Source: Isoperla grammatica
Lineage: Eukaryota > Arthropoda > Insecta > Plecoptera > Perlodidae
Reading direction: 5' to 3'
DNA: 64,000 nucleotides
NCBI GenBank assembly: GCA_945910005.1
Contig: OX246747.1
Coordinates: forward strand, 39,127,190-39,191,189
The notes under the pieces are model-generated. The model was not told the origin of the DNA and did not search any database. It saw only the letters and a list, made by a program, of their open reading frames with translations. The number at the start of each line of letters is the position of its first letter. Position 1 is the stretch's first letter. This document shows positions 45,321 to 56,888 of this stretch, piece by piece. The position numbers and the translations under genes were made by a program.

Positions 45321-48300
45321 ATGAACGAGAACCGGGAGTTTGTCCCGTCACGCGGCCGTGGTCGGGGCACTTGGTCCTCCAGGGACGTAGAGAACTGGCG
45401 TACCCCCGACCTACTCCGGTTGGACAACAACATTACCGGTCCGCCGTCCCATCGCGCACACTCTAACGGCGTGGCTGAGTCTGCCACTGCTCGACAACGG
45501 TCGCTGCGTCGTCCTCACGGGGGCGGAGCCAACCAGGACGATGGTTCGGGGGAGCAGCGACGTCCGTACTCTGCGCCCGAGGGTGATGACAGGCGTCGCG
45601 GTCATGACTTGCGACGCCCCCACGGCCAACAGCAGCAGCAGACCTCTCCCAGAGGTACATCAACGTAAAACCAATCAATTATAGCCATCATCATCATCAT
45701 CATCATCTATTGCCACTACTGCATTGGGTCAGCATTGAAGATATGCCTCTCCATCTTCTCCTATCTTACCACCACTCTTCCCTTTCCACCACATTCCAAT
45801 ATCCTGCTTGCTGCTTCATGTCCTTAACCGCTATGAAAGGTGTTTACTATTTCTGCAAGGGCTAACTTAGTGCGTACATTATGCGTTTGTTTACGTTGAC
45901 TCTACCCATCGTGTGTTGTCAGGTTCTGCGACCGACCCCGGCGGCTCGGGCGATTCCATTCCCAAGTCTACGCTCTCTGTCAACGCACCAGAGTTCTACC
46001 CGTCTAGCTACCAGCTCGGGCCGGTCCAGATGGGCTATTCGTATTCGCCGGACCAGGAGAACGGGGTGAGCATTTCACACACGTTGTTTCCTGTGGGCTA
46101 CATGTCCTGTGTAATGTAGGTGTGTGGTTAGAAGAAATGTTCAAATGTCGAATGATGTAACCTGTTTATAGCTGAACACCAACACATGATGATGTAAGCA
46201 ACCCTGCTTAACCTGTGAATGAATGTAGGCCTACTGGTTACACTCTTATTTTTAAAAAAAATGAGTTCTTTGACAAATTCCATTTAAAACCATTATTTCC
46301 TGTGTATCTTTTAAAATTGCAACTAAATTTCCTTGAATATGTTTGTTCTTATGTGTGAAATAACTTAAATGTGATTGCTCAACCCCCGCTATGAAGCCTA
46401 GTTCTCTTTTTTTTCACATCATGTAATGATGTGTGGAATTTCCAACCAAGCTTTATGAACGGAAATTTTTGTATTGAGAACGAAGTCTCTAAGTTTTTTT
46501 TTTCCTGTGCAGAGTTTGCCTCTTCAACCATTCTTCTTTCTTGCTATCCAATATAAGGCTGCCTCCTTCTCTGTCCTGCTCATTGAGTCGGGCAGGGAGT
46601 CAATGTCCTTCTTGAGGGCGGCGCATCTAAATAGGTGCGCTCTGTCTCGATCTTCCAACTCACATAATCTAGAGTATAAAATAACAAGTAAGGAGTAGTG
46701 TGCACGTGTGTTCACGTCTGTGTGCGTAGGGTGGCGACGCCACCATGGAGGCTGTGGCGCTGCAGCACATCACAGGGGTCATGCGCCACCTCACACGCAA
46801 CCCGGACATGTTCGACAAGACGATACATCCGCTGGTCGAGGCGTTTGAGTCGTGGCTCGGCGACGACGTCACGGTCGAGGTCGTCATGACCGCCCTGGTC
46901 GAGCAGTCGATCGAGCAGCCCAACTTCCAGTACAGCGGCTCGAAGCTGTGTGCCATACTCGACAGGCGGTATCCCATCGTGTTCAGGCGGTCCCTGCTCA
47001 ACAAGTGAGTGCGGCGTGCCCACTTGTTGCAAGCGTATTGAATGCTGCGTTTCATTTATATATTTCATTTGAACAAGTCACAAGGTTCCTGAAGAAAGTT
47101 TCAGTATAATGCTAAATGTTCTTTTACATTTAAAAGTTGAGCTACATTATAATTTAAATGAGGGTTTTTGGTCCCTGTATTGCCTACTGTGTTCCCTGCT
47201 CTACAAGTAAATTTTACAGATAGTGAGATGTGTATAATTACTGGTCATTTGGAAATACATCATATTCTTAGTAATATTACTGAAGAATTGTAACTTCAAA
47301 AATGGAAAAAAATATTCTTGATTAAGTATCACTGCTTTCTGGAGCCTCTGCCTAGATTTGTGTCAAATTACATTTAAAGCCCAGTATTGTGTTTAGTATT
47401 TAGTCTGGGACTTTCTTGTTCTTTCCATGGCAGCCACCAATCAAAAGCGAGGTTTGGACGGACTATTCATAAGTAGCAGGTTGTCATAATTCCATGCTTG
47501 GATTGTCCCCTCTTAGTCTTGTTGTTTAAATTACACATTCTTCGAGGTGATAACATTAAATGGGGTGAGTCCTTATATATGCAAGTGGAATCGGTTTGTT
47601 AAAAACAACGTATGTTTGCTATTTTCGACCTCACGTTACAACCTTGCTTGAGGAGACTCGACCAACTGTCCGCAGGTGCCGCGAGGAGTACGGCAACGTG
47701 ATGCAGACGGCGCACGTCAACCCCCGCCGTCTCCTCGGCTTCCTCCTCTTCATCGCCGAGCTCTACAAGCAGATAGACCTGGTGGAGGGTACCGGCAAGC
47801 GCATCGTCGCGCTCGGCAACATCATACTGGAGCTGATGAAGACGATCGTGCGGTCGCCCTCGCTCGAGAACGTCAAGTGCGTCTGCCAGACGCTCAAGGT
47901 GGGCGGAGACCTTGATTGAAAGGCTTACGTAGCCCAGACGGTTAACTGGTGATCCTGGCAGTGAGGCTCTAATCCGAGTCGGTTGTCCTGGAAGAGTCGA
48001 TAAGGAAGTTTTTGACGGAGAAGCCTCTTTACCAACTCAGAATTTAACAAGTTAACTAACTGTCTTTAATTTAACTGCGCTGTTTTCGTGTTGCCGTTTT
48101 TATAATTCGAAGTTAAAATTTGAAGTACACACTCATACAGTAGTAATGCAAACTATAGAATGGAGTCATGATGCCAGCACCATGACAGAGGGGCTGTGTA
48201 TGATTTTAATGTTGAATGGTAAATTCTACCAGTTTCCTGTTTTTACCACTAGGTCTTGATGACGTTGCTAGAGGCTGGGCTACATATAGGTTATTTAGAA

Positions 48301-51300
48301 TTTTATCTTGAATTTTTACCTCTAGTTGAATGTGGTCACCTTTGTAGCTATCACAAGTCCTTGACCACTTGACAATTGGCCTCCCCCGGTATATAACGTG
48401 GGGTGAATGTAAACAGTATAACGTCACCGCGTGACGCACGGAACATTGTTGCAGCTGGTGGGCCAACACCTGGACAACCAGGACCAGCGGACGATGAACG
48501 AGATCCACCAGCGCCTGCGCGAGCTGACGGCCAACCCGACAGTGTCGCCCAACATCCAGTTGCTGACGTCGGCGGCGTGCGCCCTGCGAGACTCGAGCTG
48601 GGGCTGCGGCGTCGGCAACAACAACGTCAGCGCCGCGCAGCAGCAGCCCACGCCGCAACTCTGGGTGCGTCACTGCGCTACTCTCGTTGAGGACCGAGAC
48701 AGAGCGCGGCTATTTAGATGTGCTGCCCTCGTATTGACTCCCTGCCCAATGATATGAGCAGGCCAGAAAATGAAGCCGTTTTATATTGGATAGTTAGGAA
48801 AAAGAATGGCTGAAGAAGCCATCATAGCATTTAAGAAAGGGAAATTCCAGTTCACACGGTAGTCGGTGTCATTACGTTAGTCCAGTGTGCGAATTTGGAG
48901 ACCACATCCTTTGACCAAATTCTTGTGCAGAATAATATTTGCAAGTTTAAGAACGGGACAATCTGAGAATTATGTGAGCCGTGTTATTATTGGGGAGATA
49001 GTAAATGTTGCGCGGGTCGTTTCACCACGTCGGTATTTTGTAGTTTTGTTCTAATACTTTCAACATTTACTTATTAGAAATTATTCCAGGCCACAACAGC
49101 CTAAGATATGAAATTATTGTTAATTAGATGAGCGTAGCGAAGCGGAGTGAATCTCTCCATACAACTCGATCGGCGCTTTGTCTGTGTGTCTGTATGTATG
49201 TCTGTCTGTATGTGCGCCAAATTTTGTTCGTCGCGCACAGGTCAAACGGCTTGACGTATTTTGCTGAAATTTTCGGGCAACATTCGTAACCACTAAACTC
49301 GATGCTGTTAACATAACCAGCAAAATTCGTCAAGATGCCAACCTACCAAAAAATAATTACTGAAAAACAAAATTTGTTTATTTATTTAATTAAATTAAAA
49401 CTTACACACGGATTTTAATTTTGTTTCACTTGTAGGTTAACATCATTAGTCTTAACACTTGACAATAGTTTTAAAATTGTAAGTTTACCCGTCATGTCAT
49501 AAAAAAATATTGTTTATTTACAACAATAATTTCTTCATTTTTACAGTGTTCCACCGATATCGTTCGCATTTGCGGATCTTTGCAGTAAGATGCACATAGC
49601 AAACATAAAAATTGCGTACGCAATCATAGCTTTCTCGTTATTATTTAAAATGTCGATAGCTGTCTTAAAAAGGCTACAATGACGTAAGATGCCAACCTAC
49701 AAAAAGTTAACAACTGAAACACATGTTTTGTTATTTATTTAATTAAATGAAAACTTACACACCGATATAAATAATTTTTTATATGGGACTCCACATCAAT
49801 AGTACCAACACACGACAACAGTTTCAAAATTGTTGCTTCAACCGCCATCTTATAATCAAATATTGTTTATTTACGGAAGTAATTTTCTTCGTTTTTACAG
49901 TGTTCCACCGATATGATTCGCATTTGCGGACCATTGAAGCTAGATGCACATAGTATGCTGCCGAAATGGCTTACGCAGCCAGACCTTTCTTACTGTGTAT
50001 TTGGATTTTTGATAGCTATCATAGAATGGCTACAATGACGTGTTATATTTAATGACCTTCACGGCAAACATGCAAATGTTAACAACGAACTTGGTCGACA
50101 AATTAAAAAGCTTTTATTATGATTTAAAAGCGGTTTATTGTATGATTTATTAATATTAAATTTTAGATATAGTCTGTATCTACATTATGGAACTTTCCAT
50201 ACACTGATAGGTTTAATAGTTTATAAATTAGAGTCTATTGAGTAGACCACGGTCGAATGAAATTATGTGGAAATCCATCAACTTGAAGGTTTTAATTTCT
50301 TTAAAGAAAACTTCTTAACGGATTTAAATTATATTTCGTGCATTTATTAGCAACATATCAAGAAATAATATACTTAAGTTATAATGTTGTAACTTGATCC
50401 GCCATCTTGTAAAAAAAAAATATGATTATTATAAAGGTATTTTTTATTTTTTAAAGAGTAATATGATATGCAAATGATTTATTTGATTTGATACATTGAA
50501 AAAAATCGCTCATCTGTCAACGCGGAGCGTTTTCCTAGTTAGATGAGCGTAGCGAAGCGGAGTGAATCTTTCCATACAACTCGATCGGCGCTTTGTCTGT
50601 GTGTCTGTATGTATGTATGTATGTATGTATGTATGTCTGTCTGTATGTCTGTATGTGCGCTAAATTTTGTTCGTCGCGCACAGGTCAAACGGCTTGACGT
50701 ATTTGGCTGAACTTTTCGGGCAACGTTTGTGACCACTAAACTCGATGCTGTTAACATAACCAGCAAAATTCGTCAAGATGCCAACCAACAAAAAATTAAT
50801 TTCTGAAAAACAAAATTTGGTTATTTATTTAATTAAATGAAAACTTACACACGGAATTAAATGATGTTTCACTTGTAGGTTCACATCAACGGTACCAACA
50901 CTTGACAAAAGTTTGAAAATTGTACGTTGATCCGCCATGTTATAAAAAAATATTGTTTATTTACACCAATAATTTCTTCATTTTTACAGTGTTCCACCGA
51001 TATGATTCGCATTTGCGGACTTTTGCCATTAGATGCACATAGTATACACCAAACATAGCGTACGTAACATAACCTATGCACTATTATTTGGAATTTCGAT
51101 AGCTGTCATAAAATGGCTACAATGACATAAGATGCCAACCTACAAAAAATTAACAACTGAAACACATGTTTTGTTATTTATTTAATTAAAATAAAACTTA
51201 CACACGAATATTTATGATTTTTTATATGTAGGTCCACATCAATACTACCAACACTCGACATTAGTTTCAAAATTGTTGCTTTAACCGCCATGTTATAAAC

Positions 51301-52932
51301 AAATATTGTTTATTTACGGCAGACATTTTCTTTATTTTTACAGTGTTCCACCGATATGATTCGCATTTGCGGACCATTGAAGTTAGATGCACATAGTATG
51401 CTGCCGAAATGGTCTACGCAGTCAGACCTTTCTCACTATGTATTTGGAATTTTGATAGCTATCATAGAATGGCTACAATGACGTGTTATGTTTTATGACT
51501 TTCACGGCAAACATGTAGAAAATAACAACAAACTTGGTCGACAATTTAAAACGCTATTATTATAGTTTAAATGCGAGTTATTGTATAATAAATTAATATC
51601 ACAATATAGATATAGTCTGTATCTACATTATGGAACTTTCCATACACTGATAGGTTTAATAGTTTATGAATAAGAGCCTATTGAGTAGACCACGGTCGAA
51701 TGAAATTATGTGGAAATATATCAACTTGAAGGTTTTAATTTCTTTAAAGATAACTTCATAACGGATTTAAATAATATTTCGTGCATTTATTAGCAACATA
51801 TCGAGAAATAATATACTTAAGTGATAAGGTCGTAACTTTATCCGCCATCTTGTAAAAAAATTATATGTTTATTATAAAGGTTTTTTTTTTTTTTGAGTAA
51901 TATGTTACGCAAATGATGTATTTGATTTGATACATTGAAAAAGTCGCTCATCTGTCAACGCGGAGCGTTTTCCTAGTGTTTATTTTTTATAATTGCATTG
52001 CCTAGCGTAAGAGAAACCACTTCCGGTAATTCATCTAGACCTGTTTAGGAAGTAAATGTGTTGTAGCTACAATTCATACGTTGTCTGACTGGACCGTATT
52101 GTGCGTGTCATTGTTTCAGAACGACGGTCCAGTGTTCTTTGGACCCGACGGCAAGATGCTGACACGCGAGGAGAGTCAGTTCCTGCAGGAGAGTGTCGAC
52201 AGCTACCCTGGCGCTGACGAGCCGGAGGATGACTCTTACGGGTAAGGCGTCAGCGTTCTCTAGGAACACGATCCTCCTTCCAGCGGTAGCCGTCTATTTT
52301 CTGACATCCTAGATACTAAGGCTCGAATGCATAGTTCACACTCAAGCCCTCCTCAACTCAGCCTCTCCTCAGCCTCACCAAGCCACCAATCACAGAGCCG
52401 TCTACACACAATGCCGTCCACATGGCAATGCTGTTCTGTGATTGGTGGTTAGGCGAGGCTTAGGAGAGGCTGAGTTGAGGAAGGCTTGAGTCTGGACTAT
52501 GCATTCGGACCTAAGTCTCTGGATGCTAATAAACATTACAATAGTGTACAATGTAATGTGTCAACTCACTCCGATTGAACAGGTAGGCGGTTGAGACCTA
52601 TTACATTACCAGCCTTTTTACCTCTTTTTAACCTATTATTGTATAAATATATAGTTGGAACTCGGAACAAGATAAACATTTCTAGTGAGGGAAAAGGAAG
52701 GTACAGAAGGACGACTATGTAGGCTATGCCTATAGGCCTATATTTTGGTAAAACAAAAAAGACAAGTCGTGCCTATTAGAAAAGGATGCAGTAGCTAACA
52801 CCACACGTTATGTCCGTCTGTGTTTCCAGGGAGAACGAGATCTGGGAACACGACGAGGAAATGGACGAGGAAATCCAGGCGGCGTTCCAGCAGTTCCTCA
52901 ACATGGGCAAACAGACGTCGACGAATCGTTAA
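45321..52932 (+). CDS. PAIP1: Polyadenylate-binding protein-interacting protein 1 (PAIP1)
   Basis: Cytoplasmic translation stimulator that binds PABP and eIF4A/eIF3, linking poly(A) tail and cap. Coding exons: 45321-45654, 45923-46065, 46730-47004, 47676-47898, 48455-48664, 52120-52241 and 52830-52932; all have GT/AG borders and the phases join to 469 residues (human 479). The start is the first in-frame ATG, 12 bp after an acceptor, so a non-coding exon lies upstream. Residues about 11-16 are Arg-Gly repeats. A PAM2 motif is at about 127-139 ([13 protein letters not shown]), sharing [10 protein letters not shown] with vertebrates. Residues about 160-390 form the MIF4G-like helical domain. 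The C-terminus from about 430 ([19 protein letters not shown]) is the acidic PAM1-type PABP-binding region. Introns carry LINE tails, a Helitron-like pair and a fold-back MITE. Confidence 0.95.
46494..46660 (-). mobile_element. 5'-truncated LINE tail in PAIP1 intron 2
   Basis: On the minus strand an uninterrupted frame reads [14 protein letters not shown], then LysLysAspIleAspSerLeuPro, and ends in ArgLysLysAsnGly-stop (TGA at 46526-46524). About 20 bp of 3' tail and a poly(A) of about 10 (T at 46494-46503) follow. It is the best preserved of three copies and gives the intact frame of the family's C-terminus. The upstream part of the element is missing. Confidence 0.72.
48690..48840 (+). mobile_element. 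5'-truncated LINE tail in PAIP1 intron 5
   Basis: Plus orientation. The frame opens [14 protein letters not shown], suffers a small deletion/frameshift near 48732, then resumes [11 protein letters not shown] and ends LysLysAsnGly-stop with TGA at 48811-48813. The tail AAAGAAAGGGAAA is degraded. It begins only about 25 bp after the donor of PAIP1 exon 5, which extends an open frame past that exon; the GTGCGT donor at 48665 should still be used. Confidence 0.72.
49125..50539. mobile_element. Helitron-like element, tandem copy 1
   Basis: Starts TAGATGAGCGTAGCGAAGCG and ends CGCTCATCTGTCAACGCG then GAGCGTTTTCCTAGT. The last 34 bp hold a hairpin (CGCTC and GAGCG around a 13-base loop) followed within a few bases by CTAG and T, which resembles the 3' end of Helitron or Helentron elements; AGATGAGCG at the start is also inverted as CGCTCATCT near the end. 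Inside are two relatives of a 360-bp block containing CAGTGTTCCACCGATAT and TTCGCATTTGCGGA (near 49545 and 49905). No helicase is encoded, so it is non-autonomous. Located in PAIP1 intron 5. Confidence 0.6.
50540..51977. mobile_element. Helitron-like element, tandem copy 2
   Basis: Follows copy 1 directly, with the junction CCTAGTTAGATGAGCG; the end T of copy 1 abuts the first T of copy 2. Same ends and internal two-block structure (CAGTGTTCCACCGATATGAT near 50987 and 51344). It differs by a (GTAT)n expansion near 50605-50650 and scattered substitutions; the two copies are roughly 90 percent alike by eye. Head-to-tail arrays without spacer are typical of rolling-circle elements, which supports the class. 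Confidence 0.6.
52305..52525. mobile_element. 221-bp fold-back MITE in PAIP1 intron 6
   Basis: Arms of about 90 bp: left CATCCTAGATACTAAGGCTC, GAATGCATAGT, ACTCAAGCCCTCCTCAACTC and CCACCAATCACAGA; the right arm gives the same words in complement, ending near GGATG at 52525. The loop is about 35 bp around 52415. There is no coding content and no clear target duplication. The transcript would fold into a long hairpin inside the intron. Confidence 0.75.
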
Positions 52933-54998
52933 TCCACCTCTCCTTAATCCTACTTCACTATTGTACCTATATTGTTAATATTATTCATTATTATGTCGCA
53001 TACAATATTTTGTTATAGCTATTAAGTTGATATGTTATTAGTGGTGCGTCGTGTGAGAATGAAATTGTGTACATCGATTATTGTCTGGTTGCGTAAAATA
53101 TTTGTACATTATAACGAGCTTTAGGCAATGACAACGATGTTTGGTTGGGCGGCCCAAGCGGCCATGTTACTTGGTCATGATCGATGCTCGGCTCACGCAG
53201 GCTCCACAAGTTTCCTACGCCCGGGACGGAAAGTGATTGGACGATTTAATTAAACGATTGTCGTAGTCTGATTGAGCCTAAAGCAGTTCGGCTTCCACTC
53301 AACACGTACGTGGATTTTGTCGCGGGGTTTTTGAAAAGATCCATTCGTCACGTTCAAAGAAATTGATAAGTAGGGATCCATTTTAAATGATTTTACTTTG
53401 GCGAATTAATGACATTAACCCCGAGGCGATAACGCATTTATTTTTTTAATCCATTTTTTTTAGTGAATATTGAGAAAGGTTTTGTTTTTTTGATCAACCA
53501 TTGATATTTTCACATTGTAAAAGGCTTCATGTGTTACTCGTGGTCTGAAGTTACAACTAGATGGTTGAAAGATCACCCATTAAAGAATTAACTGACCACA
53601 ACAAGTCGATGTACAGGAGTAGATCTCGTCGCACACTTTGAATCAAAGAATGTGTTGCTAGCCTGAGAAAACCAAATGACGCAACAAGTTTTGTTCATAG
53701 TTCTTGTATATGATGTTAATTTTATGACCATTTTCAGACATAAAAAGGCTATTTTTGAAATACGAATGAAATTATTAATGCCATTTTCCCATATGTTAAA
53801 TCATATCCATGTCACTGTTCGTGAAATTAGGGAAGTCGTATCTCAATTAGTCTTGTTGAGGCGATTGGTCGAGTGTGACGCACTTCACGGGAAGTCTGCA
53901 ATCCTGGTTGTAAGTTCCACGTCTTCCCAGACTTGTGCAGCCCTTGTTAGGTCACACACGTGTTCCTACAGTAGCGATACTCTCCATATTTCCTTTGCCT
54001 TGTTCCTTCCGTCATGACTTCGCAATGTTTCTCTTGCTTCCACTTACCCCATCGTCTGCTAAGTTCTCCCCGATTTCTGGTTACGGTTATTCATTGCAAT
54101 ATTTACTGTAGTTTAATGTACCTTCCCTCGTTTCTTATTCTGCCCCACCCCGTCTTCCCTCTACCTCGCTTTTAGCCCACCCATCACTTAGCGCATCCCA
54201 ATGCGCTCCGATTACCTCGATATTTTGTGCCTTGAAGTATCAAGAATAGTAGTAATATACTTGAGGCTTAGGTCTTCTCACCTGTAAATAATATGAACGC
54301 ACCAATGAGGTTGGGGGGAAGAGTCGCTTGCCGGCTACACAACACACGCTCGACTTGCGTAAACGGAGCCTGCGCGGAATCTGAACACACGCAACGGCGG
54401 CCGTCTGATTTTTTAGTCTTGCGGAAGGACGTGCATGATTGGATGTTTCAATGGTCAACAACGCCGTGTTTTGTCGAACGACTCGAAAAACGGACTAATT
54501 GCATATTGGTTGCATAAAAGTATTGACTTTGCTGTTTCTTAGTTAGGCTATGTGGGTGATAAATTGATATGAGTTTTTCGCTGCTCTCATAATGCATACG
54601 CCGATTTGTTGAGTGTACGGCAGATAGGTTGAACGACTGAAGTATCACATTTCTTTAGGTGTGTCAATCTAGCAATAATACATATAGCAATATCATATCT
54701 ACCTCGGAGTGAGCGTGTGACGTCACGATTCAATCGGAATCTCCGATTTCTGTGCGATTTCCTAGAAAATTTAGTAGGCCTACTGTAGTAAATCCAATAA
54801 ATTATTTTGTTTTTTAAAATGAACTGAACTTATTTCATTTAATTTGCTACACAAAAATAAGGACATTTGAAAGACAGGAATATTTATTTTAACAAATAAG
54901 CATTTATAATAAAGGGAATTAAATTCTCTGCGAGATTATACATTTTGTTTTTCTTTGTGACGTTTTTAAAACAATTGAACATACTAGAAAGCTGGGGT

Positions 54999-55197
54999 TC
55001 CCCTCCGGAAGGTTGACATACAGCCGTAACGACGTGACCCGGTGTACTTAACACTACACTTAGTGTAGCGCGCCAGTAAGCCGCTCGGTTCTATCTGCTC
55101 CGTCTGTGTACAGCTGTAACGACGTGACCCGGTGTACTTAACACTACACTTAGTGTAGCGCGCCAGTAAGCCGCTCGGTTCTATCTGCTCCCGTCTT
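54999..55197. repeat. Two-copy tandem repeat, about 91 bp
   Basis: GTAACGACGTGACCCGGTGT, ACTTAACACTACACTTAGTG, TAGCGCGCCAGTAAGCCGCT and CGGTTCTATCTGCTC occur twice with about 91 bp spacing and almost no differences. Each copy contains the palindrome CTACACTTAGTGTAG. Nearly identical copies mean a recent duplication (or assembly artefact). Confidence 0.85.
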
Positions 55198-56004
55198 TGT
55201 ACACGCACACACGAGACTATCGATCCAGTACGTACACGCTTAAAATATAAACGGAGAGGGGTATCTTAAGAACGGTTGATTAAGGTAAGAAATAGATACA
55301 TGGAGAAACGGTTCAGATTGAACCACGAAGTCTGGAATCGCACAAGCGCAAGAGAGGATGCTTGCTCAGCTCAGCTCAAGCAAATCTTTATTTACACGTT
55401 GAGTCTCCGGTCTAACCGATTATTATGTTTTTATTTCTATCGTCGAGTTTTCAAGTAAAACTCGAGTCCATTGTACATGTTTCAACACATCATCACTTCA
55501 TGTATGAAGATAAAAAAAAAATTAAAATTGTATTATAATCCTAACATGTGGTGGTTATTTCAACTTGTTTGTCCCTCTTTTCATCTCAATTTTTCCAGTT
55601 TTTTGTGTGCTTCTGTATAAATTGCTTATTTTGTCATTATTTATTAAACTAAGGTCCAGTCTTACAATGTCCCAATAACTACTTAAGCCGCGTTCACATA
55701 AATGACTATTGATTATTGACTAAGCGAATTGAACCATAGGCGATACGTGCTGACGTTCACACAACTTTACTTTTGATTATTGACTATTGACTAACGAATT
55801 GAAAATATCTCGAAGTCATAGTTACAACCAATCACAACGTTCGCGTTCAGCCAATGAATGTGGAGCAACGGAAGTCAATACCACTACTCAATTACTGTCT
55901 AGTGTATATTTGTTTTTGACTATTTCCGGCGAATATTATTTATTTATTATTTTTATGAAGCTGTCAAACAATAAAATATTCTTATTTTGAAAACAAATCT
56001 TCAA

Positions 56005-56160
56005 AACAAACAAGAAACATACAAAACCTTCACAACTTGGTTGCCCATCATTAAACGTTTTAACTGGTGAACAGTTACTATTGCCATACCTCGTTTCCTT
56101 CATAATGTTGCAATTTTATTATTTTGACAGCTCGTTGTTTGTCAATCAGTTCGATTATAT
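56005..56160 (+). repeat. Dispersed repeat, relative of 61868-62030
   Basis: Shared words in the same order: ACAAACAA, CATACAAAAC, CCATCATTAAA, CAGTTACTATTGC, TTATTTTGACAGCT and ATCAGTTCGATT. Similarity is about 75-80 percent by eye over 155 bp. The second copy lies in intron 1 of the collagen-like gene. Family unknown; neither copy codes. Confidence 0.6.
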
Positions 56161-56582
56161 ATATAACATTAAATTATTCTCTTTAATGTCAGTCACTATG
56201 AACAGAATAGTTTTTATTAACAGTAAAAGATGATTTAATCAGGTTTTCCTGTTTCGCAGACATATTGTCTCATCATTGTCTTGGTGTGGATGCAGAGTCG
56301 TCCCCTAGTTGGGGGATCCGTACGGTTAATTGTTATGGGATTGTTTTACGTTACGCTATTTTCCATAAGTAAAACAAACTCTTTGACAGTTAGGGAGTAC
56401 CCTAACCTAGGGGACATCAGTGCACCCTGGATTTGTACCCTGTACGAATCCAAGGATAAACGAACAATTTGAACTTGAAAATGAAAGTTGAAAACCTGTG
56501 ATACATCTCGTCTAATGTGTTACAATAGAATCCACAAGACAATGTATCACACCAATCAATAATATTATATATGTCGCTACTC

Positions 56583-56588
56583 TTTATT
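56583..56588 (-). terminator. Polyadenylation signal for the exon-7 form
   Basis: AATAAA on the minus strand, about 300 bp after the stop at 56889. It supports the exon at 57236-56889 being a terminal exon rather than an internal one read by mistake. Confidence 0.45.
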
Positions 56589-56888
56589 CCAACATCATTT
56601 AGTTGGATAAAGGGGTGTTTCCACCATTGATCTTGGGCATCCAGGAATCAGTATCAGAATAATATAAAAGTGATCCATACATAACTGGGGTTTTGTTTTG
56701 TATCAGCTAGCCAATAAATTTAAAAAATGTCAAATACTTGAATCAAATGATGTGGAATTAATTAAATTATTCACAATTACAATTTTTGGAACATTTTAGA
56801 TACACTGTACAGCTGATGCAAGACGCGTGTGAAACTGTTTCAATATCTTGAAGTGTTCTGAAGATATCAATGATGGAACGTTTCTTCT

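Larger units (their letters stand above)
52933..56888. other. Convergent spacer between PAIP1 and collagen-like gene
   Basis: No recognisable gene. Around 53115-53295 an imperfect inverted pair (GAGCTTTAGGCAATGACAAC and, in complement, GATTGTCGTAGTCTGATTG to CCTAAAGC) suggests a worn fold-back element. No canonical AATAAA appears close after the PAIP1 stop. Open frames of 60-113 codons (for example 53676-54017) have no visible domains. I looked on the minus strand for further collagen exons or an endostatin-type domain and saw none. Confidence 0.5.

Noticed and set aside
53676..54017. 113-codon frame between PAIP1 and the collagen-like gene
   Set aside because: No domain, no splice context; the composition matches the surrounding non-coding DNA.
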